A DNA stretch of 64,000 nt from Streptomyces cellulosae (GTDB lineage Bacteria > Actinomycetota > Actinomycetes > Streptomycetales > Streptomycetaceae). The translations under genes were made by a program, and so were the position numbers. Positions 56,089 through 64,000 of the stretch are shown here, piece after piece (position 1 is the first letter of the stretch; each line of letters starts with the position of its first letter). The notes below the pieces were generated by a model, which had not been told where the DNA came from, ran no database searches, and saw only the letters and a list, made by a program, of their open reading frames with translations. The stretch is taken from positions 1 to 64,000 of the forward strand of contig NZ_JOEV01000025.1 of the NCBI RefSeq assembly GCF_000721105.1. Direction: 5' to 3'.

Positions 56089-56131
56089 GACGGTGTGGCC
56101 GGCCGCGTGTGACACGGTCGGCCACACCGTC
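56089..56131 (+). terminator. Terminator after the DUF305 gene
   Basis: A perfect 13-bp stem (GACGGTGTGGCCG with CGGCCACACCGTC) and 17-base loop, followed by CTTCTC, 18 bp after the stop. Confidence 0.8.
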
Positions 56132-56267
56132 CTTCTCGGCGGTGTCCCTCTTCGGCGAACCCCTCCGCATCCATCGCGCCGATATACGGGGGTGGGGTAT
56201 GCCGGGCAACGGTGGAACGCGTACGGCCGGGGCGGCACATGGACGCCCCGGCCGTACGGTGTTCACC

Positions 56268-59200
56268 TCATCGCGTCTCGCGCACCTCCCGTGCGTACGG
56301 CGCGACCGCGATCCGGTCGATCACCGGCGCGTAGCGGGAGCGCAGCGGTACGCCGGGGAAGGTGTCCGAGGCGTAGGTGGTGCCGTCGAAGTTCGGCAGC
56401 TCCTCGCAGCGGAAGGCGATCGTGTTCTGTCCCTTCTTCAGCTGGACGGGGACGGTCAGCTCCCAGAAGTTGTTCTGGTGGAAGCTGTGCGGGAAGCTGA
56501 CGCGCCGTACCTCCCCGCCGTTGACGCTGATGTCGGCGTGGCGCGCGAGCGGGTCCGGGTTGTAGTGCGTGGCCTCGGCCTGCTCCGGGTTGGAGTAGCG
56601 GATGCGCAGCGCGTACAGGCCGGCCCGGTCGGCGGCGACCGTGAACGTCGCGGTGTTGCCGTTGCCGGGGTCGCCGCCGACGCCCGTGATCGCCGTGCCG
56701 GCGGTGGCCAGGGACAGCGGGGTCAGCGTCGCCGAGCCCGCGAGCTCGGCGTCGCCCGCCTCGTACGTACGCGTCTTCAGCGTGCCTTCGGTGGGGGTGA
56801 CGGTGAGGCGGTCCACGAGGGTGGTGGACGAACCCCCGGTCACCGTCACCTTGTTGACGCCGCCCGAGAGGGAGACCGCCACACTGCTGCCGCCCTTGGC
56901 CAGGCGCAGGACGTCGTGCCCGTTGACGGAGAGCCGGGCGCCCGTGCCGCCGAGGGTGTCGACGTCGAGGGTGGCCTCGCGGTCGGCGGGGGAGTAGACC
57001 CAGAACGTGGCGCTCTGGTCCTTCCCCAGCCGGACCGCGCCCGAGCCGGTGGCCGGGATCCCGGTCTGCTTCGGCAGGTCGTAGACGGGCTGCGCCCCGC
57101 CGGCCGGCCAGGCCAGCTCGCCCTCGTACACCTGGGTGCCGGCCGACACCGCGGGGAGGGTGAGGGTGAGGCGGTCGACGATGGCGTCACCCTTCGTGGC
57201 CCGCTTGCCGTCGGCGCTCTTCGCGGCGAGCGTGAGGGTGTGCTTGCCCTTGGTCAGCTCGACCTTGGTGTCGGCGTGGTCCCAGACCACCCACTTGTAG
57301 CCCAGCGGCAGGAACAGCTCCTGCTCGCTGTCCGCCTTGCCGTCCACCCGCAGGAAGACGTTGGTGGGTCCCTGCTCCTTCACCTTGTCGAAGGTGTTGA
57401 GGGAGTTGGCGAAGACGCTCAGGTCGTAGGTGCCGTCCTCGGGCACGTCCACGGTGGTGTCGAGGGTGACGTCCGAGCCGGTGCGCAGACCGCCCACGTC
57501 GTAGCCGCCGGAGGTGTAGAACTTCGACACGTCACGGGTCGAGCCCTCCGGGCCGTTCTTGGAGTAGCCGGACCCGGTGTGCGCGGCGTCCTCCGCCTCG
57601 TACGAACCCTGCCAGCGCGCGGACGGTGACTGCGTGCCCTTCGCCTTCCCGGCCGGGCTGAGGACGATCTCGTACGCCGAGGACTCCTTCAGTTTCGGCA
57701 GCGCGCCGTCGCCGAAGTCGACGACCACCGTGCCGTCGTCAGCGACCTTCAGGTTCCGCTCGGTGAGCAGCTTCGGGCCGGGCGAGTCGCCCACCTGCCC
57801 GGTCCACTCGATCTCCCGCACCCAGGCGTGCACGCGGTCCCCGAAGAGCTTCTTGGAGACGTTGCCGAAGGTGATGTGACCCTTGCCGGCGGAGCCGCCG
57901 AAGATCAGCCGGGCCTGCTTCTTCCTGGCGTCCAGCGTGCCGACGCCCTGCATGGTGTAGTTCTCGCCGGGGACCGGCGGGGTCACCTTCACGGTGTGCC
58001 CGCTCATCGAGGCGTACGAGTTCAGCAGCCACCACTGGCCGTTGCCGCGGTTGGACTGCACCGCGGAGTCGGAGAGGTTGCCGTCGATGTTCCAGTACGC
58101 GATGTCGGCGTCCACCTTGGACTCCTCGATCGCGGACACCCACTGGATCATCTGACCGGGGACCGAGGTGTGGTAGTTGAAGGCGTACTCGTTGATGTTG
58201 ACCGGGAGCTGCGTGCCCTCCCGGGAGGTGCCCTTGAACAGCTCCTTCTCCCACACCCGGTACTTGGCGACGCTCTCGCGCACCGCCTCCGGGTGGCTCA
58301 GCTCGTGCCAGGTGATGACGTCCGGGAGGGTGCCTGCGGCCAGCGCGTGCGTGAGGAAGCCCTTCACCTGGTCGTAGAGGACGCTGGTGTTGGGGCCGGC
58401 GATACGGGCGCTGGGCATCTTGCTCTTGATGAGCTTGTAGAAGTCGTCCCAGGCGGCGAAGTAGTCGTCGGGGTCGGTGAGCCAGCTGACCTTGTCGTAG
58501 CTCCACTCGCCGGTGCCGAACATGTTGCCCTCGGGCTCGTTGAACGGCACGAAGACGATGTTGTCCTGGTACTCCTTCGGCAGCCGCAGGACCTGGTCGA
58601 CCTGCTTGGCGACCTTCTCCTTGTAGAGCTTCAGCTTCTCCTCGGGGGTGTCGCCCGGCCACTGGTACGGGAAGCCGCGGTGGATGTCCGTCATGTAGAT
58701 GTACACGTCACCGTCGGTGGAGTCGGCCAGCGGTTTGACCACGTCCAGCGCGTCGGCACCGGGGTGCTGCGGGCCGTCCTGCGCCTTCGTGGAGACGGTG
58801 CGCAGGCCCATGCCCTCGATGAGGTTGTTGGTGGGGACGTCCGGTCCGTACACCCCGTACAGGGTGCCGGAGGCTCCGCCGTGGAACGCGCCGGTGTCCG
58901 AGCCGAGGTCGACGGTGAGCTGCCCCTCGCGGACCACGGTGACGGTCGCCTTCACCGCGCGACCGGACGCGGTGCCGGCCACCGTGAACGTGCCGGGCCG
59001 GGCGTACTCGTCCGACGGTACGGCGTCCCAGGTGACCGGGGTGTCACGGTCGTAGCCGTCGGAGAAGGAGGCGCGGACGGCGGCCGGGAGGGACGGGGCG
59101 GTTCCCGTCGTCGTACGGACCTCGAAGGACGTCCGCGAGATCTCCTGGAGGGTGGGGAGACTCCCGACCGTGCCGGCCACCTGGTCGGCGCTGAGCGCCG

Positions 59201-59939
59201 TGTGCCACACGGTGAAGTCGTCGATCGCGCCCTTGAGCAGCGGGTCGGGATAGAAGGACTTGCCTATGTAACCGGCGGACGTCGCCGAACTGTTCAGCAA
59301 CTCCTTCGCCTTGACGTCGGTCGCGGTGGAGGAGACCGCCACGCCGTCGAGGTAGGTGGTGACCCGGCCGGCCGCACTGTCGAGGGTGACGGTGACGGTC
59401 CGCCACTGGTCCGCGGGAAGCTTCGCGTAACCGTGGACCTGTGCCTCCGCGCCGCCCCCGCCGGTGGTCACGGAGGTCTGCAGCAGCCCCCCGTTGTTGG
59501 AGGGGGTGGTGAAGAGGTACTTGGTGTTGTCGGTCCCCAGGTCGAAGATCCGCTGCCAGGCCGACGCGTCGTCGCCCCACTTCACCCGGGCCGAGACCGT
59601 CAAGTCCGTCGCGTCGCCGAGCACTTCGCGCGGCAGGCGGACATACGCGCCGTCCGAGGTGGGCGCTCCGCCGGGCAGCGCGAGTGCCTTGCCTCCGTCG
59701 GTGCCCGCGACGGACCGGGCGGTGTCGCCGTTCACCAGGCTCGCCGTCAGACCGTTGCCGGAGCTGTCGGTGATCGTGCCCGAGGCGAGGTCGTCCTCGT
59801 CGAAGGTGTAACGGGCGACGGGCTGGGGAGCGTCGGCCGCCTGCGCGGCGACGGCCGGTGCGGCCAGCAGGCCCGCGCCGAGCGTCAGGGCCACGGCGGC
59901 CGCGGCTCGGCGTCTGGCGGATCTGTCAGCGGATGGCAT
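56268..59939 (-). CDS. Secreted multidomain glycoside hydrolase (LamG, Ig-like, clan A catalytic, CBM domains)
   Basis: 1223 residues. Signal peptide 1-35; LamG/concanavalin domain about 40-262 (YTFDEDDLASGTITDSSGNG); bacterial Ig-like about 263-335; a catalytic barrel about 345-740; then CBM35/CBM6-like modules about 790-930, 935-1060 and 1070-1215. The barrel looks like clan GH-A: FVPFNEPEGNM puts the likely acid/base at Glu468 and VNINEYAF the likely nucleophile at Glu584, with WHELSHPEAVRE between. GH39-like is possible but the family is not certain. Substrate is probably a plant polysaccharide. Controlled by LacI through the site at 60154. Confidence 0.8.
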   Translation of the reverse strand: MPSADRSARRRAAAAVALTLGAGLLAAPAVAAQAADAPQPVARYTFDEDDLASGTITDSSGNGLTASLVNGDTARSVAGTDGGKALALPGGAPTSDGAYVRLPREVLGDATDLTVSARVKWGDDASAWQRIFDLGTDNTKYLFTTPSNNGGLLQTSVTTGGGGAEAQVHGYAKLPADQWRTVTVTLDSAAGRVTTYLDGVAVSSTATDVKAKELLNSSATSAGYIGKSFYPDPLLKGAIDDFTVWHTALSADQVAGTVGSLPTLQEISRTSFEVRTTTGTAPSLPAAVRASFSDGYDRDTPVTWDAVPSDEYARPGTFTVAGTASGRAVKATVTVVREGQLTVDLGSDTGAFHGGASGTLYGVYGPDVPTNNLIEGMGLRTVSTKAQDGPQHPGADALDVVKPLADSTDGDVYIYMTDIHRGFPYQWPGDTPEEKLKLYKEKVAKQVDQVLRLPKEYQDNIVFVPFNEPEGNMFGTGEWSYDKVSWLTDPDDYFAAWDDFYKLIKSKMPSARIAGPNTSVLYDQVKGFLTHALAAGTLPDVITWHELSHPEAVRESVAKYRVWEKELFKGTSREGTQLPVNINEYAFNYHTSVPGQMIQWVSAIEESKVDADIAYWNIDGNLSDSAVQSNRGNGQWWLLNSYASMSGHTVKVTPPVPGENYTMQGVGTLDARKKQARLIFGGSAGKGHITFGNVSKKLFGDRVHAWVREIEWTGQVGDSPGPKLLTERNLKVADDGTVVVDFGDGALPKLKESSAYEIVLSPAGKAKGTQSPSARWQGSYEAEDAAHTGSGYSKNGPEGSTRDVSKFYTSGGYDVGGLRTGSDVTLDTTVDVPEDGTYDLSVFANSLNTFDKVKEQGPTNVFLRVDGKADSEQELFLPLGYKWVVWDHADTKVELTKGKHTLTLAAKSADGKRATKGDAIVDRLTLTLPAVSAGTQVYEGELAWPAGGAQPVYDLPKQTGIPATGSGAVRLGKDQSATFWVYSPADREATLDVDTLGGTGARLSVNGHDVLRLAKGGSSVAVSLSGGVNKVTVTGGSSTTLVDRLTVTPTEGTLKTRTYEAGDAELAGSATLTPLSLATAGTAITGVGGDPGNGNTATFTVAADRAGLYALRIRYSNPEQAEATHYNPDPLARHADISVNGGEVRRVSFPHSFHQNNFWELTVPVQLKKGQNTIAFRCEELPNFDGTTYASDTFPGVPLRSRYAPVIDRIAVAPYAREVRETR

Positions 59940-60100
59940 GGATTACGTCCTCATCCTTGGGGGGAGCTGTTCCGGATCCTTGGGGGAGCGTTTCCGGTTG
60001 ACCCACGTCGGCCGACCGTCGGCCGGCCGTCTCCATCCGCCCGGCCGGACCGGCGTCCGGTGGTTCGGGCGGTGTCGCACGGCGGCGCATGGTGTTGGTG

Positions 60101-60154
60101 GGGTGAGCGGGGTGAGCGGGGTGAGCGGGTTGAGTGGGGTGAGTGGGGTGAGTC
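60101..60154 (-). repeat. Six 9-bp repeats in the hydrolase leader
   Basis: GGGTGAGCG three times, then GGTTGAGTG, GGGTGAGTG and GGGTGAGTC. They lie between the LacI site and the hydrolase start, within the untranslated leader. Confidence 0.85.
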
Positions 60155-60197
60155 GAACCGGTTCGGCGAAGCTAGCACCGAGGAAACCCGCCAGCAA
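60154..60197 (-). promoter_or_regulatory. Hydrolase promoter with LacI operator
   Basis: On the reverse strand TTGCTG (60197-60192), a 17-bp spacer and TAGCTT (60174-60169) form a promoter; the perfect palindrome CGAACCGGTTCG (60154-60165) covers the expected transcript start. Confidence 0.65.
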
Positions 60198-60270
60198 TCC
60201 CCCCGACACACAGAACCTCCGGCGTGTACCGGGGATCGCGGGGACTTTACGAAGACCAGGGTCCGAAGTG

Positions 60271-60320
60271 TTGACAGGCGCCCGGCTTGTTCCTACCTTC
60301 ACTTCACGCGAACCGGTTCG
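60271..60320 (+). promoter_or_regulatory. lacI promoter with LacI operator
   Basis: TTGACA (60271-60276), a 17-bp spacer and TACCTT (60294-60299), followed by CGAACCGGTTCG at 60309-60320, just after the expected transcript start. Predicts autorepression. Confidence 0.75.
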
Positions 60321-60389
60321 ACAACCGGCAGTCGCCTCTCTTCCCTCTCAACCCCACGCGGCCGGTCGGCGGTCTCCTCTTCGAGGTGT

Positions 60390-60401
60390 CGAACCGGTTC
60401 G
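60390..60401 (+). promoter_or_regulatory. Third LacI operator, next to the lacI start
   Basis: CGAACCGGTTCG again, 14 bp before the GTG start and 81 bp from the second site. Confidence 0.7.
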
Positions 60402-60415
60402 AGCAAGGAGTTGCC

Positions 60416-61462
60416 GTGAACATCGGTGAGATCGCCCGGCGGGCCGGTGTCTCGCGGAGCACCGTGTCCTACGCGCTGAGCGGCAAGCGCCCGGTGTCGG
60501 AGGACACCCGCCGCAAGATCCAACAGGTCGTCGACGAGTTGGGCTACCAGCCCAGCGCCAGCGCCCGCGCCCTGGCCAACGGGCGAACCAGCACCCTCGG
60601 CCTCGTCTTCCCGCCCGCCGGGAGCCACTACACCGGCATGCAGCTGGATTTCATCGGCAGCGTGGTGGAGGCCGCGGCGGCCTACGACTACGACGTGCTG
60701 CTGTCACCCAGCGGCGTGGACAGCGACCGGTCCTTCCAGCGGCTGCTGGGGGAGCGGCGGGTCGACGGTGCGATCCTGATGGAGATCAGGCTGGAGGACG
60801 ACCGGGTGGAGCACCTGGCCACCCTCGACTTCCCCTCCGTCGCCATCGGCCGTACCGCTCGCCCCGAGAGCGGCTGGTGGGTGGGCCTGGACCACACCGC
60901 GCTGGTCGAGCGCTGCGTCCACCACCTGGCGGACCTCGGCCACCGCCGAGTCGCCTTCGTCAACCGTCCCGAGCAACTGCTTCAGACCGGGTACGAGTCC
61001 GCGCACCGGGGCCTGGAGGGTTTCACGAAGGCCGCGGCCGAACGGGGACTGACGGTCCGGACGTACTGCTGCGGTGACGACGCCGCCTCGGGCCAGACCT
61101 GTGTGGAACGGATCCTGCACGACGACCCGGCCACCACGGCCCTGGTCACACTCAACGAGGCCGCGCTGGGCGGCCTCTACCGGGGGCTGGCCGAGGCCGG
61201 CCGCCATGTGCCGCGCGACTTCTCCGTCACCGGGGTGGTGGCGGGACGGTGGGCGGAGACGGTGACCCCGCAGCTCACCGCGGCGGACGTACCGGCGGCC
61301 GAGATGGGCCGTCTCGCCGTCGACCTGCTGGTGGAGCGGCTCGACCATCCCGACGCACCGCCCCGGCACCATCTCCTCACGCCACCCATCTCCCTGCGAG
61401 CCAGCACCGGTCCCGCGGGAACCACACCCACCGCGGACGCCGCGCCCGACACGACGGCCTGA
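60416..61462 (+). CDS. LacI-family transcriptional repressor
   Basis: 348 residues. Helix-turn-helix NIGEIARRAGVSRSTVSYAL and hinge YQPSASARALANGRTSTLGL are typical; the rest is a periplasmic-binding-protein-like sugar domain. AAGGAG precedes GTG 60416, where the conserved domain begins. It most likely represses the divergent hydrolase and itself, and possibly the downstream ABC transporter. Confidence 0.94.
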   Translation: MNIGEIARRAGVSRSTVSYALSGKRPVSEDTRRKIQQVVDELGYQPSASARALANGRTSTLGLVFPPAGSHYTGMQLDFIGSVVEAAAAYDYDVLLSPSGVDSDRSFQRLLGERRVDGAILMEIRLEDDRVEHLATLDFPSVAIGRTARPESGWWVGLDHTALVERCVHHLADLGHRRVAFVNRPEQLLQTGYESAHRGLEGFTKAAAERGLTVRTYCCGDDAASGQTCVERILHDDPATTALVTLNEAALGGLYRGLAEAGRHVPRDFSVTGVVAGRWAETVTPQLTAADVPAAEMGRLAVDLLVERLDHPDAPPRHHLLTPPISLRASTGPAGTTPTADAAPDTTA

Positions 61463-61530
61463 CCTCCCAGCCGATTCTCTTCCTCCTGTCGCCCTTCTCC
61501 TTCCTCACCGGACGCTCGAATCGCCCTCAC

Positions 61531-61592
61531 CGTCGTTCGACGTGCCCCTCACCGTCGTCCGACGTGCCCCGCGCCGCCGTTCGACGTGTCCG
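61531..61592 (+). repeat. Three 22-bp-spaced palindromic repeats before the sugar-binding gene
   Basis: CGTCGTTCGACGTGCCCC (61531), CGTCGTCCGACGTGCCCC (61553) and CGCCGTTCGACGTGTCCG (61575) are spaced exactly 22 bp, two helical turns. Each core is of the type CGTCG-N2-CGACG, with small changes in the later copies. Confidence 0.8.
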
Positions 61593-61649
61593 CCTCCTCC
61601 CGAAACCCCTCGTCCTCGGCACCTGCATGCCAAAACAAAGGAACCCGTG

Positions 61650-62897
61650 ATGAACAGCTCCTCCAGAAGACGCCAGCTGACCGCCGCGGCCCTGACCGCC
61701 CTGGCTGTCGCCACCACCGCCACCGCATGCGGCTCCGGCTCGGGGGACGCCGCCGACGAGTCGGCCGGTGGCGGTACCTACACCGTCTGGGACCCCTACC
61801 CGCAGTTCGACAACAGCTCGGCGTGGGCGAAGCTGATCGACGGCTGTGGCACCGAGGCCGGCGTGAAGATCAAGCGGACCGCGTTCGACACCAGTGACCT
61901 GGCCAACAAGGCGCTGCTGGCGGCGCAGCAGGGCAACTCCGCGGACGTGCTCATCGTCGACAACCCCGTCGTGTCGACCCTGGCGGAGGCGGGGGTACTC
62001 ACCACGACCGCCGACAACAAGCTGGACACCTCGGCCGTGGACCCCAACCTGCTCGCGGCGGGTCAGGTGGGCGGGAAGACGTACGGCACACCGATCGGCG
62101 CGAACACCCTGGCGCTCTACTACAACAAAGCGGTGCTGAAGAAGGCCGGGGTGGACATAGCCTCGGTCAAGGACTGGAAGTCGCTGACCGCGGCGCTGGC
62201 GAAGGTCAAGGCGGCCGGCAAGAAGGGCATCACGTTCTCGGCCATCGGGACGGAGGAGGGCAGCTTCCAGTTCCTGCCGTGGTTCTGGGGATCCGGCGCG
62301 AAGCTGACCGAGCTGGACTCCGCCCAGGGTGTGTCGGCCCTGTCTCTGTGGAGCGACTGGCTCAAGAAGAAGTACGCCCCGAACTCGGTGCTCAACAACA
62401 CCCAGACCACCAGCTGGCAGGAGTTCGCGACCGGTGACTACGCCTTCGCGGAGAACGGCACCTGGCAGCTGGCCAACGCTGAGAAGGCCGGCTTCGACTA
62501 CGGGGTCATTCCGGTCCCCGGCGCCTCAGGAGGCAGCGCCGCGGCACCGACGGGCGGTGAGTTCGTCACCGTCCCGGTGCAGGACCAGACCGGCCGCTAC
62601 GCCACCACACAGAAGCTCGTGTCCTGCCTGACCAACGCCCAGAACCTTCTCGAGACCGACACCACCCTCTCCTACGTCGCCCCCACCGCCGAGGTCCAGG
62701 GCAAGCAGGTGGCGGCCGACGCGAAGCTCAAGCCCTGGGTGGACGCGGTCAAGGCGGCCAAGGGCCGCACCAGCGACGACCTGGGCACCAAGTACCCCAA
62801 GATCTCGGAGCAGATGTGGAAGGCCGTCCAGTCCGCCCTCAGCGGCTCGACGTCCCCGAAGGACGCGCTGACCGCAGCCCAGTCCGTCGCCAAGTAA
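61650..62897 (+). CDS. Sugar ABC transporter substrate-binding lipoprotein
   Basis: 415 residues. Lipobox TATACGSGSG after a hydrophobic signal; then a family-1 extracellular solute-binding protein (YTVWDPYPQFDNSSAWAKLI, PIGANTLALYYNKAVLKKAG, FATGDYAFAENGTWQLANA). It binds a sugar released by the neighbouring hydrolase, by inference. Followed by two permeases; no ATPase is visible, as usual in Streptomyces where MsiK is shared. Confidence 0.92.
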   Translation: MNSSSRRRQLTAAALTALAVATTATACGSGSGDAADESAGGGTYTVWDPYPQFDNSSAWAKLIDGCGTEAGVKIKRTAFDTSDLANKALLAAQQGNSADVLIVDNPVVSTLAEAGVLTTTADNKLDTSAVDPNLLAAGQVGGKTYGTPIGANTLALYYNKAVLKKAGVDIASVKDWKSLTAALAKVKAAGKKGITFSAIGTEEGSFQFLPWFWGSGAKLTELDSAQGVSALSLWSDWLKKKYAPNSVLNNTQTTSWQEFATGDYAFAENGTWQLANAEKAGFDYGVIPVPGASGGSAAAPTGGEFVTVPVQDQTGRYATTQKLVSCLTNAQNLLETDTTLSYVAPTAEVQGKQVAADAKLKPWVDAVKAAKGRTSDDLGTKYPKISEQMWKAVQSALSGSTSPKDALTAAQSVAK

Positions 62898-62917
62898 CCA
62901 GGACTCAGGCCCCGTTG

Positions 62918-63889
62918 ATGAGTAACACGACACAAGTGCGCCACCGGCGACCGGTGGGGAACCACCGCGGGGCGGGGCCCACCGCCCCGCCCCGGGTCCG
63001 GCGCCGCCCCGGCTCCCAGCAGTGGGCCGCCTGGGCGTTCCTCGCCCCGGTCGTCCTCTACCTCGCCCTCTTCTACGCCTATCCGCTCTACCGCAACATC
63101 GACCTGAGCCTGCGCAACTACACCGTCCGCTCCTTCGTCCGGGGCGACGCGCCGTTCACGGGCCTGAAGAACTACCGGACCGTCTTCGACGACCCGACCT
63201 TCGCACCCGCCCTGCTCCACACCGTGGTGTTCACCGCGGTGTGCCTGGTCTTCCAGTACGCCATCGGCCTGGCGCTCGCGGTCTTCTTCAACCAGAACTT
63301 CCGGCTCTCGGCCACCCTGCGGGCCCTGTTCCTGGTGCCGTGGCTGCTGCCGCTCATCGTCTCGGCCTCCACCTGGTCGTGGATGCTCAACAGCGAGTCG
63401 GGCGTGGTCAACGCCGCCCTGCACGCCGTCGGCATCGGCCCCGTGAACTGGCTGACCTCGCCGTCCTGGTCGCTGACCTCGGTGATCATCGCGAACATCT
63501 GGATCGGCGTCCCGTTCAACCTGGTCGTGCTCTACAGCGGCCTGCAGTCCATCCCGGCCGGTCTGTACGAGGCCGCCGCCCTGGACGGGGCGGGTCCCTG
63601 GCGGCGGTTCTGGAGCATCACCTTCCCGCTGCTGCGCCCGGTGTCCGCGATCACCCTGCTCCTCGGGCTGGTCTACACGCTCAAGGTCTTCGACATCATC
63701 TGGATCATGACCAAGGGCGGCCCGGCGGACTCGTCCACCACCTTCGCCACCTGGTCCTACCAACTCGGCTTCGGCAACCTGCTGCCCGCCTTCGGCCCCG
63801 GCGCCGCCGTCGGCAACCTGCTGGTCGTCGCCGCGCTCGTCTTCGGCCTGATCTACATGAGGGTCCAGCGGAAGCAGGCGCTGTCATGA
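62918..63889 (+). CDS. Sugar ABC transporter permease (MalF-like)
   Basis: 323 residues. Long charged N-terminus, then six helices (AAWAFLAPVVLYLALFYAYP at the start) and the EAA loop YEAAALDGAGPWRRFWSITF. Its stop overlaps the next permease by 4 bp (ATGA). Confidence 0.93.
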   Translation: MSNTTQVRHRRPVGNHRGAGPTAPPRVRRRPGSQQWAAWAFLAPVVLYLALFYAYPLYRNIDLSLRNYTVRSFVRGDAPFTGLKNYRTVFDDPTFAPALLHTVVFTAVCLVFQYAIGLALAVFFNQNFRLSATLRALFLVPWLLPLIVSASTWSWMLNSESGVVNAALHAVGIGPVNWLTSPSWSLTSVIIANIWIGVPFNLVVLYSGLQSIPAGLYEAAALDGAGPWRRFWSITFPLLRPVSAITLLLGLVYTLKVFDIIWIMTKGGPADSSTTFATWSYQLGFGNLLPAFGPGAAVGNLLVVAALVFGLIYMRVQRKQALS

Positions 63890-64000
63890 CAGGAACCGCC
63901 ATGAACCGACGCAGCCGTACGTGGTGGAAGACGGCCATCGGCCTCCTGTTGACCGGGGTCATGCTCTTCCCGGTCTACTGGATGCTCAACGTGTCCTTCA
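63886..64000 (+). CDS. Sugar ABC transporter permease (MalG-like), start only
   Basis: The first 38 residues lie in the window (IGLLLTGVMLFPVYWMLNVS is the first helix); the gene continues beyond base 64000. Confidence 0.88.
   Translation, partial: MTGTAMNRRSRTWWKTAIGLLLTGVMLFPVYWMLNVSF

Larger units (their letters stand above)
59940..60415. other. Divergent control region of hydrolase and lacI, 476 bp
   Basis: Contains both promoters, three LacI-type palindromes and the 9-bp tandem repeats listed separately. The hydrolase mRNA leader would be about 220 bases. No gene is seen. Confidence 0.7.

Noticed and set aside
57828..60419. 863-codon open frame antisense to the hydrolase
   Set aside because: High-GC antisense frame with Gly/Val/Arg-rich composition; the opposite strand encodes clear domains.

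Overview
The window is high-GC actinobacterial DNA whose gene content points to a Streptomyces chromosome: GTG starts and 4-bp ATGA/GTGA overlaps, a DUF574-type methyltransferase next to a PAS-GGDEF-EAL protein (the SCO0928-SCO0930 arrangement of S. coelicolor as I remember it), a second sdhCAB operon, an ergothioneine operon and DUF6153 proteins. No rRNA, tRNA, CRISPR array, intact insertion sequence or phage genes were seen. All family names come from reading the sequence and from memory of the families; no database search was run.

Layout. 1-5.2 kb: the start of a Pro/Thr-rich secreted protein (minus, cut by the window edge), a repeat lipoprotein with a strong terminator, a methyltransferase translationally coupled to the c-di-GMP enzyme RmdA, and four 88-bp tandem repeats. 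5.2-13.3 kb: two LysR regulators, each divergent from a target (an NmrA-like reductase; sdhCAB), then an olsB/olsA-like acyltransferase pair. 13.3-18.9 kb: TetR with a divergent EamA exporter, an LLM oxidoreductase, a nucleotidyltransferase, a (2Fe-2S) protein, a broken pectate lyase, a HAD phosphatase and a dodecin. 18.9-23.3 kb: the ergothioneine operon egtA-egtB-egtC-egtD. 23.6-30.3 kb: a bacterial PARG-like protein, a PemK/MazF-like protein, flotillin with a small NfeD-like protein and an amidase, and a Tat-exported GH43-AbfB protein.

30.4-56.1 kb is a metal-handling region. It holds DUF4396, DUF5134, DUF3105, three DUF6153 proteins, a nickel/cobalt permease, a CDF zinc-type exporter, a BlaI/M56 pair, copZ-copA, a multicopper oxidase and a DUF305 lipoprotein. 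Four good 17-bp sites of the form ATACCC-N5-GGGTAT (CsoR-type) precede DUF4396, copZ-copA, the DUF6153-multicopper oxidase unit and DUF6153-DUF305, so these probably form one copper-induced regulon; csoR itself is not in the window. Embedded here is an eight-gene complex I-like operon, nuoA-[chimera]-nuoH-J-K-L-M-N. It lacks nuoC, E, F, G and I and replaces NuoB and NuoD with one 514-residue protein: a cysteine-free NuoB-like start, a linker of about 105 residues with about 33 histidines, and a NuoD-like end. NuoH, NuoN and NuoA lack signature residues and NuoJ is extremely methionine-rich. This is the most unusual object in the window.

56.2-64 kb is a sugar-use locus: a 1223-residue secreted multidomain glycoside hydrolase, a divergent LacI regulator, a sugar-binding lipoprotein and two ABC permeases (the last cut by the window edge). 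Perfect CGAACCGGTTCG palindromes sit just downstream of the -10 elements of both the hydrolase and the lacI promoters, with a third near the lacI start codon, so LacI probably represses both. Decay is visible twice: a frameshifted pectate lyase fragment, and a deletion scar fusing the remains of a divergent dadA-like/lrp-like pair.
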